Shown here one piece after another: positions 23,001 through 38,000 of a DNA stretch of 64,000 nucleotides (positions are counted from its first letter, which is position 1; each line of letters begins with the position of its first letter). Under the pieces are notes generated by a model. The model did no database searches, had not been told where the DNA came from, and saw only the letters and a program-made list of their open reading frames with translations. Origin of the DNA: Bicyclus anynana (lineage: Eukaryota; Arthropoda; Insecta; Lepidoptera; Nymphalidae); contig NC_069091.1 of NCBI RefSeq assembly GCF_947172395.1, positions 2,728,001 through 2,792,000 of the forward strand, read 5' to 3'. A program made the translations under genes and the position numbers.

Positions 23001-26000
23001 AAAAGTACTTTTATTTGTAATTATTGAATCACAGGCGTCAAGTAAACTTTATTAAAACACTGCTCGGTATTAGTTTCTATAGCGATTGACTTTGACAACT
23101 TCTGTGTCACCCAGTTCTATGATCATTAAGCTTACATAATCGCTTAAACTGACTATCGATACGTAAAAACTGCGTTATAACTTGGATAAATCCCTACAAG
23201 TGACCGTGACAGAGAACGATCCAAGATGACGTCATTTCGGTGGGAGATGTGTGTTACATGATCGCAAAAACGAAAAATCGCTGTCATTTGTTGTCGTGAC
23301 TGTGATTTTAAAGCGTTCACCGAGTTACATAATGACCCTGCAGACCTTTCTATCTCACAGTAACGGTGATCACATTGAAAATTACGGAAATGCACGCTAC
23401 GTGTATTGACCGTTTGATCTGGCTCAAGGTCTGCCGGTATAATTGGCACGTCACCAGTTTCATACACTACATATGCGAGTGTGTGTCTGTCGGATTGTGT
23501 GATTAACCCATTTTTTATTTTTTTTTTATTCTTTTCAAGTTAGCCCTTGACTACAATCTCACCTGATGGTAAGTGATGATGTAATCTAAGATGGAAGCGG
23601 GCTAACTTGTTAGGAGGAGGATGAAAATCCACACTCCTTTCGGTTCCTACACGACATCGTACCGGAGCGCTAAATCGCTTGGCGGTACGTCTTTGTCGTT
23701 AGGGTGGTAACTAGCCACGGCCGAAGCCTCCCACCAGCTAGACTTGGACCAATTAAGAAAACCTCAATCGGCCCAGCCAGGGAACGAACCCAGGATCTGC
23801 TATTCATTATATTTTGCAAATTAATAAATGAAACAGTCGATCAATGTCTTTTCTTTTTACCTCGGGACTTCATGTAGCAACAATTATAAATGTTAAAGCC
23901 ATAGAGCTAGCAAACAACATGGCGATATTCGTGAGACTATACCGGACATTTTGGTATTTAAAGCCCTAAAAATAATACAATAGGGAACTCAAGCTAACTT
24001 ATTCTAATAACTATACAAACCATGCCCACGTGGTGTGATGGCAAGAATATTGGCTATTCCGCGCTGGCCAGCCGTCAGCCAGGCTGATCCTTGCGCGAAA
24101 AATGAGCCAACCTTTCTGTCCTAAATGTCCTAAACGGCCCATTTCATTGTAGTGTAAAGAAACATCATTGAACCACGAGCTCGGTTGATGACATGTAGGT
24201 AAATATTGGGTCGTTGTGGTCGTTAAGCTGTTAATTACATTCTTTGTTAATTGTTACAAACATTAATTGTCAATAATAATAAATTGGTATACACTTTAAA
24301 ATACCTTTACTAATCTATTTTCATGATTGGTGGACTATCAACTCGTAATAAAGCAGGATGATTGGATTCAAAGGAACTCTTAATTCTATTCACTCAATAA
24401 TAAATAGTTCAAGGTCATCAGGAGTGATACACAAAAATGATTGATAACTATAATTGTACAGTTTCACCGGTGTTTGTTGTAATACTTACAGTAATTAATA
24501 AAAGTTTTGTAGAAAAGTATAAATAACTCTTAAGTATAACTATAAGGTCACTCTTTTAAACAAAAAAAATATTTTCAAAATTGGTTAATAAATGACTGAG
24601 GAAATGAATGATGATGGAAAGTTATGAGGTAACAAACGTAAAATGGAAAGAAAATTGAAAAAGAATTGGTTTGGTTAAAAAACACGTTAAAGGAATACGT
24701 GTTTTATTAAAACAAACTGCCCCGGAGGTCCAGTGGTTAATCCATGTGTCTTTGGATAACGAGGATCCTGGGTTCAAATCTTGGGACGGGCTGTGAAATA
24801 TTGTCCATGCCTGGTTAGGACGTGGAGGAACTTGCTCTTCCGGTGACTTTTTTAACGCTACAAAGTCTCGGTCAACTGCTAGTATATATAATATATATAT
24901 ATATATATGACGTATTCGTAGATGTGCGCAAAATAAATAACCATAAACTAGTTATCGACGAGTTAACTCTTTGAGTGATGTATAGACAGCAGAGTAACTA
25001 ATTCACCTCCGCAACAATTTGTTGGACCATCTGACCAATTAAATGCAGTTACCAACAATGCGACAAATAATGAATTACGAACGGACACCTATAACTTTTA
25101 ATTTTAGTGTAAATAAAAGCCTATGCGTTTTATATTTTTATTATAGCAATGAATACATAGTAAACAATTAACCTCTGCAGCATTTCGTTGGATAAATTGA
25201 TCAATTGCAATAATGTAATTATCAACCATGCGCCAAATATTTAAGTACTAGAGGGCGTCCTTGCCTTCTTTGCTAGTATAAATTGAAGCCGATGTGAATT
25301 TATTGGTGATGTCTTACTTTTATATACATATACATATAAGTAATGAATTATTTTCGAATTTTAATCATTAGGTAAGTAATAAATGTTGCTGTTTTGGATA
25401 TTTATCTATATAGCAAATGTCAAGGTTTGTATGTAACATTTTAAGGTTTCCGATCATTTGTATTCATTGGTCTCACTGCGAATTGGGTTATACATATTAT
25501 GATAACTGTTATTGGAAATAAAATCTGTCAGTATTATGTCTAAGGTACAATATTATAGGGAGAAAAGTGTTCAACGTTGTAGTTTTCATAATAATAAACA
25601 TTTGAGTTTGTAGTCGTGCCTGCCAAGCTTTGCATGACCTTCCAGTGATTTAAATGATTAGATTGGTACTAAGTAAATATGTCTACTCCTAAACTTGTTA
25701 CTTAAAGTAATGACAAGATAAAATTATTCGTTTAGATTTGCAGCGGAAGCCGGAACGAATAAATTGTAAAACGCATAGTTACCATTTTATTCGTTGTTAA
25801 GCGACATTATCTAAACATTAGTCTGTATAATAATGGGTACATACTCATATACGTAGTGGTGCTCTATTCGTTATCAACCCATATTCGGCTCACTGCTGAG
25901 CTTGATACTCCTCTCAGAATGAGAGGGATTAGGCCAATAGTCCACCGCGATGGCCCAATGTGGATTGGCAGACTTCACACACGCAGAGAATGAAGAAAAT

Positions 26001-29000
26001 TCTCTGGTGTGCAGGTTTCCTGACGATGTTTTAAAGAATAAGAAAACCAGTCATCAGGGAAATATTTCGTCCAATATTATCCAAGTAATTTTCTTGCCAA
26101 AACGCTTCTCAATTATCTTCTGTTCTTTAATCTAGATTCGATAATGGAACCACAATTTCTGGTATACATTCCAAAACGTATTTTGCATTCGCTCTCAAAG
26201 TCTCAAAGTGCCATGTGCGAGTTAAAGCCTGTGCTATACATACGTAGGAAGGGTTATCTAATACTGCAAAGCGATAAGCGGACCATGGCATCAAGTTACT
26301 AAACAACAACGCAATGATCAGTGCATTTACACAGTGCACTGTAGGAGACCCAGCATACAGTACCTAACTGGTTTCCACAAATTATCATCATCAACAATTC
26401 ATATTCGCCTCACTGTTGAGCACGAGTCTCCTCTCAGAATGGCTAGCCCACTAAGAAATTAACTAACACTTCGGTAACAGTCGGGCATACTCCGACCTAA
26501 TATCACGTGAGTCTTAGTCGTGTCTCATAATCAATTACCTAATACAAAGTAAATTGTTTACTGTTGTATACAAAGTAAAACGTACCTACTTTATTCTACT
26601 TTATTAACAATGTAACAATTTTATTTCCCAGGTCTCGGAGATGATGCATTAAAAAAACTCATATCAATAAATATTGGCTACGCTTACGTTACTAACAAAA
26701 AGTACTTTGTGATTGGTGATCATAAAATTAAGCCCTCATTCGCACGAGATTTTTTTTAACGGACTTTAAAAAGAGCGTTCAAATATAGTATGAAGTTAAA
26801 TGAAGATCTATTTCCAACGCCCAAAATTGGAAATGCAACGCTGCTAGAAAAAAAAGCGTCTCGTATTAAAAACGCTGTTGTATGAACATTTATTTAAGAA
26901 TGCATTTGTTGTATTTAAACGTTTTTTTAACGTCCGTTAAAAAAACTCTCGTGCGAATGTGGGCTTAAAGTATTGACAACCTTTATAACCTGTTTGATCT
27001 GTCATCCAAATACATCAAATTAAGACCGCATTGATGCGTACTTTTGGACATGCTCGTCACTGTCAATAATATTTTATAAGTTTTGGATGGAGTAACTTTT
27101 TATTCCATGAATATTATTTCGAGGGCCAGGTTCAAATAACTGTGTCATTCAAATACTTCATACACTTTGAGCATTATTTTGATTTTAAATAGATGTAGTT
27201 TCTATGCTTATTAAGTATTCTCTAAAAAACTAATGAATGAACCTATATCTAGGGCTTATTTATCACTAGCTCACAAATTAGATCACAAATCCCAGCCTAC
27301 CCCTACCCTACCTTACCCTACCCTACCCCTATCCTACTCCTCCCCTACCCTATACCTTCCATATCCTTCCCCTACCTCTACCTTGCCCCTACCCTACCCT
27401 ACACTTTTCCTAGATTACTCCTAACCTACCTCTATCCTACCCGTTCCCTACCCCTATCCCTATCCCTACCCTCAGCAAAATTGGTCCAGCCTTTTGAGCG
27501 TGGTGCAATGACCAAAAGACTATAATTTCCCAAGCGACTTCTATGCTAATACTATAAAGAGGTAAAGTTTGTGTGGTTGTCGGGGGTAATCTCTGGATTA
27601 TTTGTAGTAGTAATCTCTGGACCGATTTAGAAAATTCTTTTACCAATAGAAAGCTCCACTATTTGCGAGTGTTATAGGCTATGTTTGGTCCTCATATTCA
27701 CACAGAAACGGGAACCACGTAATTAAAACCGCGGGGCGTCCTATAGCGGCATTTCTGCGACTTTCAGAAATTTCGTATTATCTCCGAAACTATATAACTA
27801 ATTAACATACTGTAAAGGGCAAATATTATCTCTTTAATATCCTTGTAATTATTAAATAATTTATTTTGATAAGGATTTAAGTTTAGTTGTGTAAATAATG
27901 ACGTAAACCTTAGTTTAAAATTTAAATAATTTATTAAAGTACTAAAGGTACTATATCTGCTTAAATATAAAAGATAGATATATGGTGTCGCAGACTTTTT
28001 TGTAGAACTTTTAAAGGTTCAAAAAGCCTCCATACATTTATTTCAGTTATACGCAATGGTTGAGGCAGCGCATGCGAATAAGTAAGTTTTTCGGTCCGAC
28101 CTGTAAGAGAAAACCCGCGATAACTCAGTAGTTATATATGACAGAAATATAAAATATAGCCTATAGCACTCCCCGATAACGTAGCATTCTACTGGTGAAA
28201 GATTTTTTAAAATCGGAGCAGTAGATTCCGAAGATTACCCCATTTCAAAGAACCTCTTTATAATATTAGTATAGATATAGATTAGTATAGATTGTGATGA
28301 CTGCAAGTTATCTTCATTTCTGGACGAAAAACGGGGACGTCTCTTTAACTATTATCTTATCTCTGTTTACATGGTGGTCATGGTAATCGTTGTAATAGAT
28401 AGTTTTTTACGGATTTACTAAGTAAGTGGTCTAACAATTTCATGGCGTTTTAACATCGTTTTAACTTCACGTTTCAATGTTATCAAGGTTTCAATTTGAT
28501 TTTTTTTCCTATTAGTACAAATAAATTTCTTTATATCGACTTGATACAATATATTAAAAAATACAATATATTATATATTGATTCTTAATAATTGTCTTTA
28601 ATAGTTTACGTAAAGTGTTGAACTGTGTGCGTGGCGGCACCTGAACTGGGTCCTAACTGAAAATCAGTGCTGCATACTTTTTTTATTGGAAGTATGCGGC
28701 AAAATGCTGAGTTGAGGCCTTTTTCTAGGTTTTGCCACATATTACAGGAAATTCTTTAGTGCTCCACTGTTTGAGTGGACAGTTAAGCCATAATATGTTA
28801 TAATCTAGATTTAATGTGTTATGTGGCATTACTTAAAAATAAATATCTTTTCTTTTCTTTCTTCTTTTTTTATACAAGTGTTGATAATCATTACAGCTAT
28901 CCTAACTTATGAGGTAACAGCCCGGAACAACGGTCGTGGCTTATCCCGTACCAGTCTTACAGGTTTTTGACCCAGGAGGTGCATATTTCCCAGGTCTTTG

Positions 29001-32000
29001 ACTTCCTTGGATCTTGTACGTTAAGCTTCAAAATCGAATACATGTACTGTCGCATAATGTGTTCCAGAATATCAATCTTATAATCAAGATCGTAATATAC
29101 CAATACCTATTTTAGTCAGTTTTCAGGGTTTTTTGGACATCTCTGCTCTGTTCTAAGAATTTCGAAGTTTTCTAAAATAGGTAGATAAAAGCATACATGG
29201 TGCTTAATATCACATCGATGTGGGTGTTGATGGAGTCCAAAAACGAGTTTAACCATTTTTTCTCTCACGATGATCTAAATTCGGTAAATGGACATTGCTA
29301 AAAAACTGTGATAGATGTCTTCATTTAAATATCTTCGCTATACGATCTGATCATTTATTTTCAGGAGGTGCATATTTCCCAGGTCTTTGACTTCCTTGAA
29401 TCTTGTATGTTAAGCTTCAAAATCGAATACTTGTACTGTCGCATAATGTGTCTCGTATCAACCTTATAACCAAGATCGTAATATACCAGTACCTATTTTA
29501 GTCAGTTTTCAGGGTTTTTTGGACATCTCTGCTCTGTTCTAAGAATTTCGAAGTTTTCTAAAATAGGTAGATAAAAGCATACATGGTGCTTAATATCACA
29601 TCGATGTGGGTGTTGATGGAGTCCAAAAACGAGTTTAACCATTTTTTCTCTCACGATGATCTAAATTCGGTAAATGGACATTGCTAAAAAACTGTGATAG
29701 ATGTCTTCATTTAAATATCTTCGCTATACGATCTGAACATTTACAAAGATCAAAAAAGTTGCTACAATTTTAATTTTATTGCGCCTACATGGACCGTATT
29801 CTAATTTCGTTGCTAATGAGCCTATACTCGTATTTCTCGTTTAGGTACTTATAGTCTATGGGATGGAGCAATAATAGCCTAAATAATAATAATTAACAAA
29901 AATATTTTTCATTTAAAATTAGGAAAACAAGTTGTCACGTTCTCATAATCAACTATTATACATATCATTGTATTATTTACGTATTTTTCTTAACTTTGTT
30001 AGAAGGAAGTACCTACCTAATAGGTATCTACTTTTTAACGAAACCGTAAACGTAATGTGAGAAGAATGAAGAAAGAATGAAGTTAGTTTATGTTATAGTA
30101 GGTATATTGTTAGTATCGTTGTTTTAAATACTTACAACAGTAATCCAGCAAAAGCTAGGACATTTTAATGATTAACATAAAAAAATCTAATTATATACTT
30201 GGTTGTAAAAAGGCTAACAGCGAAAGACTGCGATATGCCTGTTTCAAAGAAACACACAAACAAATTAGTAAAACTTCTCGCAAAATAATAAAAGTATCTG
30301 CACTTTCGAATGCTGCTCTTGTAACGATCATTGTACGGTAGCATAACCCAAAAACACGATTCTATAAGTTTTTTCTTATCAAATCAAATCGTTTATTTCC
30401 TGATACAATATTTTATAAATCTATACTAATATGATAAAGGTAATCTGTGGTGATGTTTGGATTTACTGGACCAATTTCAGTCCAAAAAAATATAGCTATA
30501 TATAATTCCTATAGCCTTCCTCGTCAAGTGGCCACTGAAAGAATTTTACAAATCGGACCATTAGTTCCTGAGATCAGCGCGTTCAACCAAACAAACAAAC
30601 AAACTCTTCAGCTTTATAATATTAGTACAGACAAGTTAGCCCTTGACTACAATATCCTCAATCAGCCCAGCCGATCAAACCCAGGACCTCCGACTTGTAA
30701 ATCAACCGCGCATACCACTGCACCACGGAGGCCGACAAAACAATGAACTCGCAACGAAATAAAAAACAATATTTTCGATCCCGCACTCGTATTGTCTTTT
30801 TCTCTTTACGAGATAATGTCGTTAAAGCATGCTAGGCCCAGGGAGAAATTTATACGCTTTCCATATTAGCAGATATTTATGCAACATCGCCACAACCTGG
30901 AGATAGTAGTACAAGTACTTAGTAGTCAACTACTAACATGCCTTCAAATAAAAAGCATATCCAGTTTTCTATAGACACGTAACACGATAAACATTTAGGT
31001 GCCTCGTTGATCGCTAGCGAATGGTGATCATTGGTTTGGCTTAGGTAAATAATAATAGTGTTTTCTTCATTTAAGAAACATGTACAACCCTCCCACCATA
31101 TAGGTAAGTTAGCTATTGTTTTGATCTAAATCGTAAGCTTTAGCGTTTTCCATGTTCTGTGGATTAGGATCCTCCAACTTGGTTTTGGCTCCAAAGAAAG
31201 CCGCGATGCCATACATATCATATCAACGTTCCTTCTGTCAATAGAATTCTCTGGTTCTGAAGTCAACCACAGGAATCCTTTTAATTTCGTAATTTGAACA
31301 TGGGGTATTTAGATGATGGGATGATGGGAGGAGATTTAGAGACAATTATTGCAGACCTTTTTAAAAAATGAATTACAAACAATTTGCTTAGAACTAAATT
31401 CCAACAAATGTGAGGTGTTTTTATTAGTGACAAAATAGACCTTTTCGGCAGTATCAATTGCTGGTCCCCAATTTTCGAAAACGGTTTTAATTCTTTTATA
31501 GAGGAAAAGATTCAAAGATGTTGTGTAGTTTCAAACAGATTATTAGAAATTAATATACAATCTGCATTCACTATTAACCGTTATTGTCTTTTCGTCCCCA
31601 AAATTACTCATTATCTTAGATCATTTTCATTTTTAGAAAAACCTGCCCGTTTTGGAATAAATCGATAAAATTAAATTCTCTATATAAAATTTTGAGTGTG
31701 GCTTCAGGCGACTTTACCAGTACGCCTCGTCGGCATCGGCATTCGCAAAATTTCCGACATTAGTTTACCAGCGTCAATGGCAAGAGATCGGATGGAATGT
31801 CATTGATGCCATGGAAGATGTGTAGGCCTTTGGCGTGGGAAGTTACTTACATAGACACCCTTGCGCCTTCAGACCTTTCTAGCTCCATGGGCTGTGCTGC
31901 TGCTGCATTAGCCGAGACCCTCAAGCGGTGCAAATATAGCAATCTTCGTCGGAGCTTACATATTTGAGCCGTTTGCGATCGAAACACTAGGACCATGGGA

Positions 32001-35000
32001 TCCGAGTACTCGCTTTCTTTTTAAAGAAATTGCAAAGCGATTAATGGACGCCTCCCGTGACCAGAAGGCTGGCCTACACTTAGGCCAGAAAACCAGTATT
32101 GCCATACAACGAGGCGATACTGCCAGCCTTCTGGGTACTTTAAAATTAACATCGATTCAGACAAATTCTACGACGCCTCAGTCTTTAGATATAAGTATAG
32201 GTATTTCCTTTTTTATTTTATAATATGTAGTTAATATAATAGCTGTAGTTAAACTTAGTTAAGTACGTAATAGGTAAGTAGTTTTAATATTATCGTAAAA
32301 TTAAACAAATAAAAAAACTGGATTTAAAAAAAAGTCATTAAGTTGTCCTGACAATTATTGTGAATCTAACCTTTGTTCAACATTGATTTTTTAAATTAAA
32401 TCCACTTCTGAGTTTTTTTGCTAATTATAGTACGGTTGGCAACCCTAGTTAAACCACCAGTACCAGTCATTAGCACCAAGTTATTGATGATAGCTGACGC
32501 CGCGCGGTTTCAACCGCGTGGTTCCCGTTCCCGTAGGAATACGGGGATAATATATAGCCTATAGCCTTCCTCAATAAATGGGCTTTTTAACTCTGAAAGA
32601 ATTTTTCCAATCGGACCAGTAGTTCTTGAGATTAGCGCGTTCAATCAAACAAACAAACAAAGAAACTCTTCAGCTTTATAATATTAGTATAGATAACATA
32701 GATCGTTACCCTAATAACCCACTGACATGTATGCGATGCGGCGGGTCTAAACTCCGAAATCTCTTTTATCTAGACACGAGAGTATTATCTGCTGATTATG
32801 TGTCTCGGTATAGCATTCAAATAATGAGTCACTACAATTTGTGATCATCTAACATAGTTAGATGATTGCTTAAACGAAAACACAATTAAAAACGACACAC
32901 CAAGATACATAATAACCCTGCTGATCTATATTGGACGGTGTGCGTAAGGTTTTTAACCAAGGCAGGCATTGTTCGTAGGTACAAAGTGCGCAGAATCGAG
33001 AACACACGTTATGAGTCCTCAGGCACAGAATGTCTCAGGGTAAGCAGTGTATTTTGCATATATGGAGAACACTACTAAGAGTGGGACAATAATAGAAAAC
33101 ACATGATGTAGGTATATCCTGTGTAACTTACTGGAATGGATAAGTATAGGTATGCTTAGAATTTTTTATTCCGGAAGATACAAAGATGCGTACTATGCTG
33201 CCTTTTATGTTCATAGACAAGATTTTTTTATTTCCTCTCATTTAAATAAAAAAAATATTATCTCATTTAAATGAAAAAATGTTATTTATTTATTCATCAG
33301 TCAGAGTTTACAATCTTAGCTATAAGTAATTAAACCAGGTAATATATTTCAATTTGTGCACTTTGTAGTGATTCTTCAGACAGTTTGAAAGTACCATTTT
33401 ATGAGTTAGATATGAGTACGTGTTAATAGATATTTAATTGTTTCGTTAATACCTAATTTCATGAGTTCTTTGGCATCTTATTAATTCAAAATATATTTTT
33501 TTAATTTACCTAAATAACTCGCAAATAAAAAAATATTTTTAAAAAGACTACGCACAGTCCCACAAGATAGATACTCGTATTCGAAACAATTTACATAATG
33601 TAAAAACCTGTTCTTTACCCAATAAGTGAGGCTTAATTATTGATAAATAGTAAATGATATAGGATTATTTTTTGTATTCGTATGTATGGGAACTAGAACT
33701 ATACGCGTAAAACCGCGGGCGTCCGCTAGTTGATTTTAAAATAAAATGATTTTAATGATTGTATTTTTTAAAGACATAACCGAATTCTATAATCAATATA
33801 CCTACTTATGGTAAGAAAGTATTGTTTTCTACATAGCTGCCAACAATATCAATGTAAAACACAAAATAGCTCATTAGAATTTTAAAACCATCTACAAGGT
33901 CATGGAAAACCAATGTACCAATGTCGTAAAATTTGCCAAAAATATAAAAAGGCCGAGGACAGATGGATTTGGAAGTTGAAGATGTATTGTTAATATTTAT
34001 TTTTCTTGAGGCATTTTCACCGCGAACCGCGTAATAAATATTATGCAAACCCACGAATCACGACCTCTTGGATTCTGGTAAAATACAGGACCATACATCC
34101 TTGTTTACATCATCATTGAACATGTTTCATTGTAATTTCACAGTACACACTAATTATAATTTATTTCACGAGAACAAAATGAAATACATGTAATAATTTA
34201 TACGGCTTGTACGTATTTATATGTAAGTAAGTTTTGTATTTATATTACAGCCTTCCTTGATGAGTACTGTTTACCAAGAACAAATTAAAAATGAGGGTAT
34301 AAATTACTAGTCATTTAACCACACACACACCTAATAATAATTATAGTTAACTTGTTCTTAAATTAATGAAAATAAATTTGATTATTAAGCTTAGAACAAT
34401 TTAAAATAGTTAATATATTTTATAGAACATTTTATAAACAAACCATACATAATTTAAAATAAATAAGTTATGAAATGACATGCATTTTCTACCTTCATTT
34501 CTAATTTCTTTGTTGGTAAACAGTAGTCATCAAGAAAGGCTGTAGTATAGATATTTTTTCAATATGTGAACATACCTGTGGAATAGCTTTTCTAGTCGGA
34601 TCCAAATGCATTCCCCCAACTTGTATGAGTCCTGGCACCAACGGCTTCGGACCGTTCAACGCAAAATGAGTATTCAACATCATAAGCGAAACATTGCGTG
34701 CAATATCTTCCAAATCTGGAATTTTCCTGCTGAAATGCTTCTCTATAATCTCCTGCTCTTTGACCTGAACCAAGTATCGGAACCACAATTTGTGATACAT
34801 TTTCAAAAACGTGTTCTCCACTCGCTGCCAGTAAGTCATGCGTGAACTGTAATCAGAGCTAAGTACAGGCACGTACGAGGGGTTATCGGTAACTCCGATG
34901 CGATCAGCCGACCATGGCATCAAACTACTCGATAATAACGCAATGACCGGCGCGTTTATCCCATGCACGTGTAAAAGACCAAGCATGCAGTCACTGTTGA

Positions 35001-38000
35001 AGTTTTCCACGAACACCACATCGTAATCCTTTTCCAGGGCTTCAGTCAACGGCGGCCAGTCGACTGCTTTGCTACAAACGCCCAACGCCATCCCAGCTAG
35101 TGGATGAAACTCCGCAAGCTGCTTCATCAGACGCCCAACTATCGGCACTCGGAGGATGAAGTCAGGGTTTTCGTACCAGTTTAAATCAAACGACTCAATC
35201 CCAAGCGTCGCGATCCCTTCGAAGCTGACATCCGTGTAATTGGCGGGAGGATTTTTCAACGGGAAGAAGGAAGCCACTGTGACATGGTGTCCCCTCTCCG
35301 CTAGCTTTCGTAGGAGCGGTTCGAATACCATCTGGTGGCTTTTGCCTGTGTGAGGGAAGAGTCCGAGAATTCGAGCACCGTACACATAGTTGGAGAGCGC
35401 GATAATCGCAAGACAAACGAGTGCGGATCTCATTTCACCGTTCGCGCGTTCCTTACACCGAGTCGCATGGAACACTGAATGACTGAACAGTGAACTGACG
35501 CGACGGTTGCCGCTGACCGCCGATACGTCATGTGCGATGGCCGTGCTAATCCGTACTCTATTTTCAGAATCAGTTACGCGCTGCTACAAATTACAATAGA
35601 CTACGTAGGTGAGACGTACGTTTACATGTTTACAGTGGTGTTTACTACTATTCGTAGTTTAGAGCCCAACTATAACCGTTTGTTTACAATAGTGCTTACG
35701 ATAGCTACTCGATGTTTACAGCCGAATGGCAACCGGTTGCCCTTTTGAACTTTAATAAATTAATTATTGTAATTAAAGCAGTTTGAAACAATAGTTGTAA
35801 GTAGGATAGATAACGTGCGTTTCGTTAAGTGTTTCCAATCATTCCACGGATACTGAAATAGACCAAATAAATATTGAGTATGTAAACCATTATCCACGGA
35901 GTATGTAATCCATTTTTTTATTTTAATTCCACGGAATGAAATTTTACATCGATATGAATACATCTACCTAGAATTTATGCAATTTTTTTATCTAATTATT
36001 ATGATATTAAATAAAAAAATATTAGATACAGTAGAACAAAACTTAAAAAAAAACTCATGGCTAAAATTGCGTTTAGTTGCGTTAATTACGTTAGTATGTA
36101 TTTTCAAATATTTCCATAAAAGTGAGCCATATTCTAAATATGCTTTACTGATGCTTTTTTGACTTTAACTTTAACTTTTTTAACTATCGTTAAAAAAAAT
36201 TAACAATAGTTCTGTAGGTAGGTACCCGTAACAAAAGAAGAACCATCCTTACAAACTTACAAAATTTTTACTAGTTGAAATTTGATACAACACACGCAGC
36301 GCTTAAGATTAAGTTGATGGTTCGAAGGTCACGAATTCAATTCCCGGCTCGGATCAATTGGGAAATTGGATCAAATTGGATCTGTGGTCTTCAGCAATTT
36401 ATCTATTAGCAGAAGTACTTCGATCATTGTACTTCGATCCTACCAAAAAAGGAAAATTTAAGTAAGTAAAATTGTTAATTTTATTCCTTACATTTTACTC
36501 GTACTTTCCAGGTAACCTGTGACCTCACGATTGTATTTACTATGTTTATGTAAACTATGTCACGTCATTTCATTACAATAGGTCTTTTCTTTTAGCCCAC
36601 CAACTCGAATTGGAGCAGCGTCGTGGGTCCATATCTCCTCTTCTACAAGGATTCTCTCATTTTTTTAATTTTTTACATGTTAGGCCTTGACTACAATCTC
36701 ACCTCATGGTAAGTGATGATGCAATTCAAGATGGAAGCGGGCCGACTTGTTAGGGTAGGATGAAAATCCATACCTTTCGGTTTCTACACGACATCGTACC
36801 GGAACGCTAAATCGCTTGGCGGTACGTCTTTGCCGGTATTGATATAAACAAGTTAAAGACTATTTAAATAGGCTGATAATAGTGATGAATTCATTGAACA
36901 GACAAACAACTTGCCTACTAAAGATCTGATTAAGTAATTTTTTTTTTTTGAGATTTTTTCAATACCAAATTAATGTAAGGGGCTGCATATAGGCAAGAAG
37001 AAACATTTAAAGAAAAAAAGTTCGGATGTGGGGATTTTATTTTTCTCCAACATTGAAAATTCTGCACTTCCGATAAATTTTTGCTAGCAAATTTGCAACT
37101 ACAAAGACAAGATACAAGACGCATCATCATTAACAACCTTCGGCTCACTCTTGAACATGAGTCTCCTCTTACAATGAAGGGGTTAGGCTAATATTTCACC
37201 ACGCTGGCCCAATGCGGATTGGCAGACTTCACACACGTAGAGAATTGAGAAAATTCTCAGGTTTTTCCTGACGATGATTTTTCACACAAGTGATATCAAA
37301 AAAAAAAACATTTTTCAAAATGGTTTAGGCGTCTTCGAGTAATCGATGTACATACATAAAAAAAAACATAATGGTCAAGTTGAGAACCTCCTCAGAAATT
37401 AAAATTAAATTTATTTTTGACAGCCCATTAAGAGACGTCGGGTCTTCTCCGACCCGTGGTACACGGGGCGGGGGTACGGGCCTCGAGGCAATGCCTCCTT
37501 GACCGGGCATGTCGCGGGGGAACTTTCTCCCCCGGTGATTTCTTCCAACCCCTCCCGGGGTTGAGGCTTTTCAGCCTAGGGGAGCCCATTAGTGGATATG
37601 ACCTCTTGTTGTGCAGTAATGCCACTAGATGGCGCTGTTTCAATTCCTTAGAAATTCGCGTTTACGTTACGTGACAGTAACAGTATCAAACTGCCACTAG
37701 GCCCTAAGAACAATTTTCCTGTTAACGAAACCTTACGAAAGTTTAAAACTAATCAACGCTAACCCAGTTATAACTTAGGTATATCGCAATTGCGGTCTCA
37801 TTACGAAAAGTTGCAATCCATACCTACCTGATAGGAAGTTGCAACACTTTAAATATAAGTCACTAAGTATTTATATTTATTAAACTAGCGGACGCCCGCA
37901 ACTTCGTTTGAGTGAGATTCAGTTTTTATAAATCCAGCGGGAAGCATGATTTTTTCCGGGATAAAAGTAGTCTATAACCTCTTCTATCTACCAGTGAAAA

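Larger units (their letters stand above)
13213..34575 (-). other. UGT intron 1, part shared by all isoforms
   Basis: 21.4 kb between exon 2 and exon 1A with no intact gene. It contains three UGT first-exon relics, a Harbinger fossil, a LINE remnant, a tandem duplication and many SINE, Helitron-like and MITE copies, listed separately. Long stretches with nothing identifiable include about 16040-16560, 17830-18500, 24240-24590, 25100-25870, 28300-28960, 29900-30400 and 32900-34500. Confidence 0.75.

Noticed and set aside
23153..23467. 104-codon minus-strand ORF
   Set aside because: No recognisable domain, no splice or promoter context, and composition like surrounding intron.
33806..34054. 82-codon minus-strand ORF as a UGT-like C-terminus
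   Set aside because: The hydrophobic end is suggestive, but none of the conserved last-exon residues are present.
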